DNA of 64,000 nucleotides from JANQPX01 sp965204405 (GTDB taxonomy: Bacteria; Pseudomonadota; Alphaproteobacteria; Geminicoccales; Geminicoccaceae), in NCBI GenBank assembly GCA_965204405.1, contig CBDBEN010000005.1:3286001-3350000 (forward strand), given 5' to 3'. This document shows positions 17,323 to 26,025 of this stretch, piece after piece. The translations under genes and the position numbers were made by a program. Position 1 is the stretch's first letter; every line of letters starts with the position of its first letter. Under the pieces are notes generated by a model that did not search any database, was not told the origin of the DNA, and saw nothing but the letters and a program-made list of their open reading frames with translations.

Positions 17323-17616
17323 ATGGCCGAGAAGGCAGTAAGCGGGCATTCGATCCGCGGGACCGAGGGCGACATTCCGGCAACCGAGAAAGCCGCCAAT
17401 CAAAGCCGCAAGGAGTATATTCGGGCGAATTCATTCGCTGAGGCAGGCAAGGTCAGTTCAACCTTCGCCAACCGGCTGGATCAGCACATGAACGCCTATA
17501 CCGGCACGCTCAGCGATTTCGGCTGTCCGGGAAATACGGTCGACAGCTGGCGCGTTCATTTCACCGGGCGCGAACCAAGCCTTAGAGCCGCCAATGCAAA
17601 GATCAGCCGGAAATAG
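17323..17616 (+). CDS. small hypothetical protein
   Basis: 97 residues, soluble, rich in Ala, Ser, Asn and Lys, with a single cysteine. The ATG follows a GAAGGA ribosome site at ordinary spacing, and the composition is protein-like throughout, so I think it is real. No family recognised. It sits between the GH3 terminator and a convergent membrane gene and has no operon partner. Confidence 0.5.
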   Translation: MAEKAVSGHSIRGTEGDIPATEKAANQSRKEYIRANSFAEAGKVSSTFANRLDQHMNAYTGTLSDFGCPGNTVDSWRVHFTGREPSLRAANAKISRK

Positions 17617-17667
17617 ACAGCATCGAGTTTTCCGAGGTTTTGCGGCCGGCAAATTTCCGGCTTGCGG

Positions 17668-18084
17668 TTAGGCTTGGCGGGGTTCTTGACGATGCGATCC
17701 GCCACCTGATGGCGCAAGATGCATGCGCCAAGTCGCGCCGAAATAACCGAGCATCACGACGAAGCAGGCCAGCACGAACAGCTTGTTGATGAACCAGTTA
17801 GTCTGCCAGAGAGTCCAGTCAGGCTCCTGGAAAAAGAAGAAAAACTTGGTGACGATGATGATGATCTCGACCACCGAAACACCGATTGCCAGACCATAGG
17901 TGTAGCGCTGCCAGCGCAGCAGGGCGAAAGCCAGCCAGAGATGCGCAACCCACCAGAAGTCCCAATAGATATGCGTGCCGAGAGGATGGCCGTAGGCGGC
18001 ATCATAGCTGATCGGAAAAACGAACTTGATCACCAGGGTCCAAGCGGCGAGGAAAATCAGCCAATGGGCGAGAAAGCGGGTCAC
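17668..18084 (-). CDS. small integral membrane protein, four helices
   Basis: 138 residues with four hydrophobic segments, aromatic-rich (YWDFWWVAHLWLAFALL; an FFFFFQEPDW run between helices 3 and 4). Unknown family. It begins 10 bases after the stop of the aldo/keto reductase, which is exported and carries Fe-S clusters, so the membrane protein may anchor it or pass electrons to it; no heme- or quinone-binding motif is obvious. Confidence 0.65.
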   Translation of the reverse strand: MTRFLAHWLIFLAAWTLVIKFVFPISYDAAYGHPLGTHIYWDFWWVAHLWLAFALLRWQRYTYGLAIGVSVVEIIIIVTKFFFFFQEPDWTLWQTNWFINKLFVLACFVVMLGYFGATWRMHLAPSGGGSHRQEPRQA

Positions 18085-18094
18085 GAGGCCGTCC

Positions 18095-19306
18095 TCAGCC
18101 TAAGCGGCGCGCTGCATCTCTCGTGAAATCAGGAATAGGTATCCCGAGCGGACAAGCATTCAGGCAGGATTGATGCTCGCAGGTCAGGCACGCTGCGGCA
18201 TCGCTGCCTTGAGCAAGCTTGGCGTAGTCTTCGACGGCGAGTGCGGGGTTCTGATAGTCGACATCATACATGCGGGTTCTGAGCACCTCGGCGATGCTGA
18301 CGCCTTCGGGGCAGGCCCCCTCGCAGCGGTCGCAGCCATGGCGGCAATAACGGCTGGATTGAAGGGCCGCATAGCGGCCGAGCAATTCCGCATCCCCTGC
18401 CCTGTCGTCATCCTGACCGGAGGCGCCGACATATTCGTCGATGTCGATGTCGCGGGTCATGGAGATCAGCGCGGCGTCGACCCTCGGGCTCGAGAGAACC
18501 CAGCGCAGGGCGGCCTGAGCATAGGTGCGACCTTCCTTCTCGAAGGGACGCATGTCATTCAGCCGTGCCCCCATCAAGGTCTTCATGGCGATCACGCCGA
18601 TGTTCTTTTCGCGTGCCTTGTCGAGCACCGGCGGAAGATCCGATTGAATGGCGACGTAGTGGAAGGTGTGCTTCAGCTTTGCCATCAGATCGGGATCTTC
18701 GCCAAAGCTGTAGGCGCAGAGGATCACGTCCACAAGATCGTTGTCGATGGCATAGTCGAGACAGCGTGCTAGACGGCTGCCATGGCCGGACATGGCGCGA
18801 AATCGGATTTTACCCTGCTGTTTCGCCTTCTCCGTAAAGCTGGCCCAAGCTTCGTTCTGCATGCGATCGACGCTGTTGACAGCATGGTTGAAATAAATGT
18901 CGAGATAGTCTGTCTGCAGGCGCTTTAGGCTGCCTTCGAGCGCCTCCATCATCTCCGCTTCGGTATCGGAGGCGCCGGATTTGGCCTTGGAAGTGAGCAC
19001 GACCTGATCGCGAATTCCCTTCAAGCCCTCGCCTATCGCCTCTTCAGACCAGCCGAAGCGATAACTCTCGGCGGTATCGAAGAAGGTTACCCCTCGCTCG
19101 AAGGCGTAGCGGATGAGGGCGGGATCCTGCGAACTCGCCGAGCCGAAGCCAATTTCCGAGACACGTAGCCCCGTTTTGCCCAATGTGACCTGACGCTCGA
19201 TCGACGGCGACGCCGCCTTCGCCTGGTGAAGGGCAAACGGGCCAAGCCCCGCGACGGCGCCTGTGCCGAGAAAAGACCTCCGGTTCAACATTTCGCTCAT
19301 CCCCAT
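18095..19306 (-). CDS. Tat-exported aldo/keto reductase with C-terminal Fe-S domain
   Basis: 403 residues. NRRSFLGTGAVAGLGPFAL at 8-26 is a twin-arginine signal. The barrel has VSEIGFGSA, FFDTAESYRFGWSEEAIGEGLKG with the catalytic Asp/Tyr, TSKAKSG with Lys, and YFNHAVN in place of the usual H of the tetrad region. From about 325 the C-terminus has CRHGCDRCEGACP and CLTCEHQSCLNACP, the ferredoxin-type cysteine arrays seen in the Fe-S subgroup of aldo/keto reductases. The Tat signal suggests folding and cluster insertion in the cytosol, then export. Substrate unknown. Co-transcribed with the membrane protein at 17668. Confidence 0.87.
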   Translation of the reverse strand: MGMSEMLNRRSFLGTGAVAGLGPFALHQAKAASPSIERQVTLGKTGLRVSEIGFGSASSQDPALIRYAFERGVTFFDTAESYRFGWSEEAIGEGLKGIRDQVVLTSKAKSGASDTEAEMMEALEGSLKRLQTDYLDIYFNHAVNSVDRMQNEAWASFTEKAKQQGKIRFRAMSGHGSRLARCLDYAIDNDLVDVILCAYSFGEDPDLMAKLKHTFHYVAIQSDLPPVLDKAREKNIGVIAMKTLMGARLNDMRPFEKEGRTYAQAALRWVLSSPRVDAALISMTRDIDIDEYVGASGQDDDRAGDAELLGRYAALQSSRYCRHGCDRCEGACPEGVSIAEVLRTRMYDVDYQNPALAVEDYAKLAQGSDAAACLTCEHQSCLNACPLGIPIPDFTRDAARRLG

Positions 19307-19418
19307 GGATCAAATATGGCGCAAGTTTAGCAAAACCTGGCGCGAAGGCGAGCGATTGCCGCAGACCCCGCAATACACGAAGAAGTGATGTGCGCAGGAT
19401 CCCGGAAGCCGGCGTGAT

Positions 19419-19616
19419 TTATTCAGCAAAAGCCACGATCTGCCACTGCCGGTCGACCAGCAGCCAGGCGAGAGAGAAACTCCTAAATCCCAGCTTGGCC
19501 ACCTTGGTCAAGAGGTGAATTTCCGCTTTCTCCGCGACCTCGCGGTCATATAAATTGTCGACGCGGTCGCCTTTGATGCACCGTCTGCCACCCTGTCCCG
19601 TAAGCGTTTCCATCAT
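19419..19616 (-). CDS. small hypothetical protein
   Basis: ATG 19616 is preceded at good distance by GGAGGG and gives 65 residues, starting MMETLTGQGG and ending FSLAWLLVDRQWQIVAFAE. Basic middle with KGDRVDNLYDREVAEKAE. The frame is open back to 19715, but the upstream part lacks a ribosome site. Not recognised. Confidence 0.42.
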   Translation of the reverse strand: MMETLTGQGGRRCIKGDRVDNLYDREVAEKAEIHLLTKVAKLGFRSFSLAWLLVDRQWQIVAFAE

Positions 19617-19917
19617 ATTGCCCTCCGATTCTTCGGTCTTCGGACGTGTCATTGGAGCCGATTTCTTATGGCCATCCTGCCGCGCAAAAGATGAACGGGA
19701 CGTGACTTGCATCACAACTGATGATTTTTTTCCGATCGGGATGTGTTGTCATTGGGGCAGCGTCGGGACGCCTATCACCTGGGCGACATTGCCTCCCTGG
19801 CACATCAGTTCCCACGAAAATGGTTAGATGCCAAAAGGTTAGCAATGGCTCTTACGGAGGAAAAATCTAGATCTTATAAGGATTGCTGATAAAGCACGCT
19901 TTTCAGTCGTGTATGTA

Positions 19918-20250
19918 TCAATGAGGCTTCATAACCTCATTGTTGGAATAGACGCCATCCCTAAGCTCGCCGAAAAGCTCGACGACCTGAGGATGCTCGA
20001 CAGGATCGCCGGTCTGATCGACCTCCAGATTCTGCTCGGAAACATAAGCGACGTAATAAGCGTCTGAGTTTTCCGCTAGAAGATGATAAAAAGGCTGATC
20101 CTTCTTCGGCCGAACATCCTCTGGAATGGCCTCATACCACTCCTCGGTATTGGCGAACTCCGGATCGACATCGAAGATCACGCCGCGGAAAGGAAAATAG
20201 CGGTGCTTGACGACCTGGCCGATATGGAATTTTGCTAGTCGATGGGTCAT
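19918..20250 (-). CDS. hspQ: heat shock protein HspQ
   Basis: 110 residues matching HspQ along its length: AKFHIGQVVKHRYFPFRGVIFDVDPEF at the start, then EEWYEAIPE, PFYHLLAEN, YVAYVSEQNL and HPQVVELF. HspQ is a small hemimethylated-DNA-binding-fold protein that in enterobacteria acts as a specificity factor for the Lon protease. It stands alone on the minus strand, with 174 bases to the divergent dipeptidase. Confidence 0.93.
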   Translation of the reverse strand: MTHRLAKFHIGQVVKHRYFPFRGVIFDVDPEFANTEEWYEAIPEDVRPKKDQPFYHLLAENSDAYYVAYVSEQNLEVDQTGDPVEHPQVVELFGELRDGVYSNNEVMKPH

Positions 20251-20424
20251 TGTCCAAGGCCTTTTACCTGCATCGTTTAATGTAGGGGGCGAAACGGCGT
20301 TCTTCTAGCCCCGGAAGCGGCCATCATGTCGCGGCGACGAATTTTGGGTTTGAGGTGTTGATTTTCGAAACCAGAGCGCTTGCAAGAATCCTGCATTCGC
20401 ACCAATGGACGAGGGAGTTCGAGG

Positions 20425-21816
20425 ATGACATTGCCAGTCGATCATGTCCTGACCGAGCTTGACAATGGCTTTGATCAAGCTGTCGACAGGCTCAAAGCCC
20501 TGCTCAGCATTCCGAGCATCAGCACGGACCCGGCTTTTCAGACGGAAACCGTAAGAGCCGCCGAGTGGCTGGTCGACGACCTCCAATCGATCGGGTTTGA
20601 GGCCGGTCTGCGCGAGAGCCCCGGACAACCCGCTGTAATCGCTCATCATCCGGGGCCGGGCGGCGACGGGCCAAGGCTTCTTTATTACGGCCATTATGAT
20701 GTACAGCCAGCCGAGCCGCTGGAGCTCTGGACCTCCCCCCCCTTCGAGCCGACAATCGTCGAAGCCGAGCACGGACCGAGGATCGTGGCGCGCGGCGCTG
20801 TCGACGACAAAGGGCAGACGATGACCTTCATTGAGGCCTTTCGGGCCTGGAAGAAGGCCACCGGAACCTTGCCGGTCGCGGTCACGGTCTTTCTCGAAGG
20901 CGAGGAGGAATCGGGAAGCCCTTCCCTCGACGGCCTCCTGGAAGCCCACCGAAAAGACCTGGAAGCCGATGTCTGTGTTGTTTCGGACACAGGCATGTGG
21001 GATATCGAAACACCGGCGATCGCTGTCATGCTGCGCGGCATGCTCTATGTCGAACTCACCCTGCATGGCCCAAGCCAGGATCTGCATTCCGGTCTTTATG
21101 GCGGTGCAGTTCCCAATCCGCTCAATGTTCTGACAAAGATCCTGGGCGATCTCCACGATGAGGAGGGCCGCATTCAGATCCCAGGATTTTATGACGATCT
21201 TGAGGACCTTGGCGAGATCGAGGCTCGGTGGAGAGAGCTTGCTTTCGACGAATCCACCTTTCTCGGCCATGCCGGATTCGAACAGTCGGTCGGCGAAGCA
21301 GGCCGATCAACTCTGGAACGCATTTGGTCCAGGCCGACCTGCGATCTGAACGGGATTTTTGGCGGCTATACCGGCGAGGGCACCAAGACCGTCATTCCCG
21401 CCAAGGCTTCCGCAAAGCTGAGTTGCCGCCTGGTTCCAGGGCAGGATCCAGCCAAAGTGTTGGCAAGTCTTCGGGGATTTATCGACGCACGTCTTCCTCG
21501 AGACTGCCGGATTGACATCGAGAATTTAGGCGCCTCGCCCGCTCTCCGGATACCTGCAGGTTCACCGTTCGTAAAAGCGGCCGAGGCCTCGTTGACCGAC
21601 ATTTTCAACAAGGCTCCGATCCTGGTCGGCATTGGAGGATCGATCCCCGCCGTTGGTGCTATTAAGCAGCATCTGGGCATTGATTCGGTTCTTATGGGCT
21701 TTGGACTGGCCGATGATCGGGTCCACGCTCCCAATGAAAAATTCGAACTTCGTTGTTTCAAATCAGGTATGCGCGCACATGCGGCCTTCCTAGGAAAGCT
21801 TGCGGACGGCCTTTGA
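20425..21816 (+). CDS. M20-family dipeptidase
   Basis: 463 residues from ATG 20425. Metal and catalytic positions are clear: YYGHYDVQP (first His and catalytic Asp), GRG-like VARGAVDDKGQ (bridging Asp), FLEGEEESGS (general-base Glu and metal Glu), VVSDTGMWD (metal Asp) and the late GLADDRVHAPNE with the last His. The insert LTLHGPSQDLHSGLYGGAVPNP is the dimerisation lid of the DUG1/CNDP-like subgroup. Such cytosolic dipeptidases cleave Cys-Gly and similar dipeptides. Confidence 0.92.
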   Translation: MTLPVDHVLTELDNGFDQAVDRLKALLSIPSISTDPAFQTETVRAAEWLVDDLQSIGFEAGLRESPGQPAVIAHHPGPGGDGPRLLYYGHYDVQPAEPLELWTSPPFEPTIVEAEHGPRIVARGAVDDKGQTMTFIEAFRAWKKATGTLPVAVTVFLEGEEESGSPSLDGLLEAHRKDLEADVCVVSDTGMWDIETPAIAVMLRGMLYVELTLHGPSQDLHSGLYGGAVPNPLNVLTKILGDLHDEEGRIQIPGFYDDLEDLGEIEARWRELAFDESTFLGHAGFEQSVGEAGRSTLERIWSRPTCDLNGIFGGYTGEGTKTVIPAKASAKLSCRLVPGQDPAKVLASLRGFIDARLPRDCRIDIENLGASPALRIPAGSPFVKAAEASLTDIFNKAPILVGIGGSIPAVGAIKQHLGIDSVLMGFGLADDRVHAPNEKFELRCFKSGMRAHAAFLGKLADGL

Positions 21817-21989
21817 CCGCCGGCTTAAGCGCAGCTCGCAACGGACCGAAAAAAGAACGCGGTTGTAACGTTTTATTAAGACTAATTGGTCAATCTCGCG
21901 GAGCTTAGATTTAATCGCCGGGCCCCGGTGCATTGATGTACCAACCATCGGGGCTGCCGGGCTGCCTTGGAAAGCTGCTCGAGACAGGA

Positions 21990-24125
21990 ATGGTAGAGAC
22001 CGCCTCGGATCCCGAAGACAAGCCGGTTATTCTGGTCGCTGACGACGACGAGATGCAGCGCTTTCTTATGGGAGAAGCACTGGAAGCGGAGGGTTTCAAC
22101 GTCCATCTGGTCGGCGATGGATCGGCAGCCATCGACACCTGTAGACTCCTTCAGCCCGATGTCGTGCTGCTGGATGTCGTCATGCCGGGAATCGATGGCT
22201 TCACGGCTTGCTCGGAGATCCGTCGCCTGCCTCATGGCGAACAAATGCCGATTGTCATGGTTACCGGCCAGGAAGATCTCGAATCGATCGCCCGCGCCTA
22301 TGAAGCCGGTGCAACCGACTTTATCGCCAAGCCGCTCAATTGGACATTGCTCAGACATCGCATTCGCTATGTCTACCGCGCCGGTGCGACGCTGAAGCAG
22401 CTCTTGGCAAGCGAGATGCGCCTCGCTGAAGCCCAGCGCATAGCTCATCTCGGTAGCTGGGAATGGGTTCCAGGCGACAAGCAGCTCGATTGCTCGATCG
22501 AAGTCCTAAAGATATTTGCCTTTCCCCATCAGGACAGCATCCTCCCGCTCAGCACCTTGTTCGATCGCATTCATCCGGAGGATCGGGGTTCCTTCGAAAC
22601 GGAGCTGGCGCGCCTGGCAAACGCTCGGACGACACTGGCCACCGAATTTCGTGTCATGCTTGAAGACGACATGGAACGAGTCGTCGAGGTTCATGCGACT
22701 GCCGGCGACGCAAGACCTCACCAGGCCGCGGTGATCAAGGGAACGTTCCAGGATGTCACCGAACGAAGGCTTACGGAGGCAAAACTTCATCACCTCTCTC
22801 ATCACGACCCCCTTACCGGCCTCCCCAATCGGCCGCTTTTTCAAGACCGGCTCGAACAGGCCTTGGCGCGCGCCAGGCGCGAAGGTGTGGATGCCGCCGT
22901 TATCTGCATCGACATCGACCACTTCAAGGACATCAATGATACTTATGGTCATGCCGCCGGCGATCTTCTTCTTCAGGACATAGCCGAGAGGCTGCACCAG
23001 CAGGTTCGTGATGTTGACACGGTCGCCCGCCTTGGCGGCGACACATTCGCCATTGCACAGGTCGGCCTGGCCCAGCCTCTGGGCGCGGAGCGGCTGTCAA
23101 ACCGGCTGCTGGAAGCCCTCCGCAAACCCTTCGAGGTTAATGGCAAGGAGATGTTCATCGGCGGCAGCGTCGGGGTGGCCATCGGACCTCACGATGCCGG
23201 TGAACCAGAGCAACTCCTCATCAAAGCTGACATTGCGCTTCGCGGCGCCAAGGCTGAAGGCCGCGGATTCTGTCATTTTTTCGAAGGCGGCATGGACGTC
23301 GCTTTTAGAGCACGGAAACAGGTCGAGCAGGACCTGCGCACCGCACTGGCAGAGGATTGGTTCGAGCTTCACTATCAGCCACAGGTAGCCGTCGACAATG
23401 AAGAAATTGTGGGTGTCGAGGCCCTGATACGCCTTAGGCATCCCGACAACGGTCTCGTGATGCCTGACCATTTCATTCCCATCGCCGAAGAAACAGGTTT
23501 GATCGTACCTATCGGCGAATGGGTGCTGCGCACAGCCTGTCGTCAGGCTTCATCCTGGCAAGAGATGAGGCTCCCTGCCCTTAGAGTGGCAGTCAACCTC
23601 TCTCCTGCCCAACTCAAAGAAGGCGGTTTCAGTGAATCGGTAACAACTGTCTTGGCAGAAACCAAGCTGGATCCGAGACTGCTTGAGGTGGAGATTACGG
23701 AAAACGTTCTCATTCGCGAAACTGAAAACGTCATCGATGTCCTCCATAAGATCAAGGCCCTTGGTGTCCAGATTGCGATGGACGATTTTGGAACCGGCTA
23801 TTCTTCCCTAAGCTACCTGCTGCGTTTTCCTTTCGACCGGATCAAGATCGATCGGTCCTTCATCAAGGACATGACGGAGAATCCGGATGCTACGGCGATC
23901 GTCGGGGCGGTGATCACCTTGGCACGGCGGCTGAACATGTCGACAACGGCTGAGGGCGTGGAAACTTACGAACAACTGGTTTGTCTGAAGCAAGAAACCT
24001 GTCACGAAGTACAAGGCTACTACTTCGGCCGCCCGATGCCCGCTTCTTCGATAACCGACCTGCTCAACGAGGCCGGCAAGCCCGTCGACGACCAGGTCCG
24101 GCACACGACGCTTATTTCCGATTGA
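21990..24125 (+). CDS. REC-PAS-GGDEF-EAL response regulator, probable c-di-GMP phosphodiesterase
   Basis: 711 residues from ATG 21990. REC domain (about 10-135) with ADDDEMQ acid pocket, phosphoacceptor D62 in LLDVVMP and the KP pair; PAS domain (about 160-280) opening AQRIAHLGSWEW; GGDEF domain with the signature changed to GGDTF; EAL domain with EALIRL, NLSPAQL, ITENVLI and DDFGTGYSSLSYL. The Glu-to-Thr change in the GGDEF site should stop cyclase activity, while EAL metal and catalytic residues are kept. The protein therefore most likely degrades c-di-GMP under control of a histidine kinase not present nearby. Confidence 0.92.
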   Translation: MVETASDPEDKPVILVADDDEMQRFLMGEALEAEGFNVHLVGDGSAAIDTCRLLQPDVVLLDVVMPGIDGFTACSEIRRLPHGEQMPIVMVTGQEDLESIARAYEAGATDFIAKPLNWTLLRHRIRYVYRAGATLKQLLASEMRLAEAQRIAHLGSWEWVPGDKQLDCSIEVLKIFAFPHQDSILPLSTLFDRIHPEDRGSFETELARLANARTTLATEFRVMLEDDMERVVEVHATAGDARPHQAAVIKGTFQDVTERRLTEAKLHHLSHHDPLTGLPNRPLFQDRLEQALARARREGVDAAVICIDIDHFKDINDTYGHAAGDLLLQDIAERLHQQVRDVDTVARLGGDTFAIAQVGLAQPLGAERLSNRLLEALRKPFEVNGKEMFIGGSVGVAIGPHDAGEPEQLLIKADIALRGAKAEGRGFCHFFEGGMDVAFRARKQVEQDLRTALAEDWFELHYQPQVAVDNEEIVGVEALIRLRHPDNGLVMPDHFIPIAEETGLIVPIGEWVLRTACRQASSWQEMRLPALRVAVNLSPAQLKEGGFSESVTTVLAETKLDPRLLEVEITENVLIRETENVIDVLHKIKALGVQIAMDDFGTGYSSLSYLLRFPFDRIKIDRSFIKDMTENPDATAIVGAVITLARRLNMSTTAEGVETYEQLVCLKQETCHEVQGYYFGRPMPASSITDLLNEAGKPVDDQVRHTTLISD

Positions 24126-24329
24126 GCAAGATTCGACCGTGGCCGGACGCCGGCCTCGTCGACCGCACAGGACGCCGGTTGCCCATCATGCATTGATGAT
24201 GGTCGACTCGTGCATGTTCCGATCAATCGGAACCAGCCCGCTCCCCCCATCCACCCGATAGGGTCGGGATCCTGCAGGTTGTTGGGAGAGGAGCGGGCTG
24301 GTGGTGACCTCATAAGGTTGGAAAACGCT
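24126..24329. other. convergent spacer packed with inverted repeats
   Basis: Three structures lie here: CATCAT/ATGATG arms near 24184-24201, the near-perfect palindrome TTCCGATCAATCGGAA at 24217-24232, and a 13-base perfect pair ACCAGCCCGCTCC (24232-24244) with GGAGCGGGCTGGT (24290-24302), whose 45-base loop holds a smaller CCCGA/TCGGG hairpin. It separates two convergent genes, so a two-way terminator is the simplest reading. Confidence 0.5.
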
Positions 24330-25310
24330 CTAACCTTCCTCTGCTTCCAACCGTGCTTCCCAGGCTTGATAATCGAAGTCCGGTTCTTGGATGGCGCGCA
24401 TCTGACTTTGCTCACGGCCTTTCAGCATGGCCACGAGGGCTTCATTATACGGCGTCGGTATACCATGTTTCCGAGCTTCGCAAATCAGAGCACCATTGAT
24501 CGAATCGATCTCGGTCTTGCGGCCTGCCGTCACATGCTGAAGCATGGATGGCTTGTTCATGCGCTTGTGGCCACTGGCCTTGAGCTTCGCCACGGTTTCG
24601 GGATCGGGCAGCTTGATGTTCTTGGCTTCAGTGACCGCGACCACCTCGTCGAGGATTCTGCTCTGAAGCGCTTTCATCTCAGGGACATGCATCATCTCGC
24701 CGGTGCGCAGGCCGGTGGTGGCGCAAAGGGCGTTGAAGGCACAATTGACGATGAACTTCTGCCAGATCTTGGCCATGATATCCGGCATGATCACCGTCGG
24801 CAGTCCGGCTTCGTCGAGGGCGCCAGCAAGCGCCTTGGTACGCTCGCGCCAGACGCCGTCGACCTCACCAATCGACGTGGTGTCAAGATGCGTGAGCGTC
24901 ACATGCCCCGGTCCCTGTCGCGCTGCGCTGCACATGCTGGAACCAGCCACGACGCGTTCCTTGCCGATGACGTCCTGAAGAATCTCGACATTGCCGATAC
25001 CGTTCTGCGACGTGATCGCAAAACCATCGTCGCCGAGCGCTGCCTTTGCCGCAAGCGCACCTTCGCGGGTATGATTGGTATCGACGAATACGATCGCCAG
25101 ATCGGCGGCCAGGCCTGACGGCGGCGAGGTGAAGGCCGGGAGGCGAACCCGGTGATCGCCGAGCGCACCATCGGCGTGCAAACCGTCCCGGTTGATGGCA
25201 TCGACATGCTCCTTCCAACTATCAACAAGCGTCACGTCGTGCCCTGCCCGTACCAGGCTCGCGCCGTAGCTGCCCCCCATGGCACCGGCGCCGATCACCG
25301 CGATCTTCAT
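24330..25310 (-). CDS. 2-dehydropantoate 2-reductase family protein (ApbA/PanE)
   Basis: 326 residues. N-terminal Rossmann fold with GAGAMGGSYGASLVRAGHDVTLVD, then FVDTNHTREG and the ITSQNGIGN turn; C-terminal helical domain with the catalytic-lysine segment MAKIWQKFIVNCAFNALCA and the late KTEIDSINGAL. Canonical members reduce ketopantoate to pantoate with NADPH. Alphaproteobacteria often have several paralogues acting on other 2-oxo acids, so I do not assign panE. Confidence 0.87.
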   Translation of the reverse strand: MKIAVIGAGAMGGSYGASLVRAGHDVTLVDSWKEHVDAINRDGLHADGALGDHRVRLPAFTSPPSGLAADLAIVFVDTNHTREGALAAKAALGDDGFAITSQNGIGNVEILQDVIGKERVVAGSSMCSAARQGPGHVTLTHLDTTSIGEVDGVWRERTKALAGALDEAGLPTVIMPDIMAKIWQKFIVNCAFNALCATTGLRTGEMMHVPEMKALQSRILDEVVAVTEAKNIKLPDPETVAKLKASGHKRMNKPSMLQHVTAGRKTEIDSINGALICEARKHGIPTPYNEALVAMLKGREQSQMRAIQEPDFDYQAWEARLEAEEG

Positions 25311-26025
25311 AGTCTGTCTCCCCTATTGTCCATCCATCGACCACCCTTGCAGTCAAATGGGGTATTTAGGCGGTAGGACGAGTCCTCGGTGTCTGGACGA
25401 CCAAACACATCTTGCGGGGCTGGCACATACAGTGACGGATATAGCGACGCGGAATTCTGTTTGCCGCATCCCTACTGATCGTCGCCAGCCGTCTTGCCAT
25501 GCTCTGCTTGACGTCATTGTCGAGACATTCGCTCGGATTGTGCCCAGATGCGCAGGCCCGCCGAACGACCTTGCGGTCCGCCGCCTCGATCAGGCGACTG
25601 CGGAAGATAAGGAACAGATCGGAGCGGAAGGTGCGCTCATAGATCACGAAGCTCTGGCCTGGCCGCGATTTGTGATGGTCGAGATCATGTTGGTAGTGTG
25701 ACGCTTGGGCGTTCGCCTCATCATCGGCGTCTGGCCCTTTGGCAAAAAGTACCGACCGAACGAACGGACTTCAGCCAACGGCTTAACCGCGCTCTTGCGA
25801 ACCCAATGCGCTAAAGTGATCGCTACCGCGCTTGAACGAAATCTCTCCAAGACATCATCGGAAAGCATTCGAGTATAAGTCTCGAACATCAAGTGATGAT
25901 AACGTCGAGCCCCTACGCCATCAACTTATCAGGCCACCGAGTTGGTGGTTATATTCACGCCCGGATGCCATGATGCTTGCAGCCCCTATCAACGCGCGGC
26001 GCATCTTGAAGAGAGGATACAGATC
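25311..26025. other. 715-base region without a recognisable gene
   Basis: Short frames exist on both strands (two on the minus strand at 25366-25647 and 25644-25892, one on the plus strand at 25279-25701), rich in Arg, Ser and Cys and unlike any family I know. It may be the decayed remains of an insertion or of a gene. A promoter for the dehydrogenase at 26026 must lie toward its right end. Confidence 0.3.

Noticed and set aside
20305..21270. 321-residue minus-strand frame opposite the dipeptidase
   Set aside because: Fully antisense to a well-supported M20 gene and without any domain.
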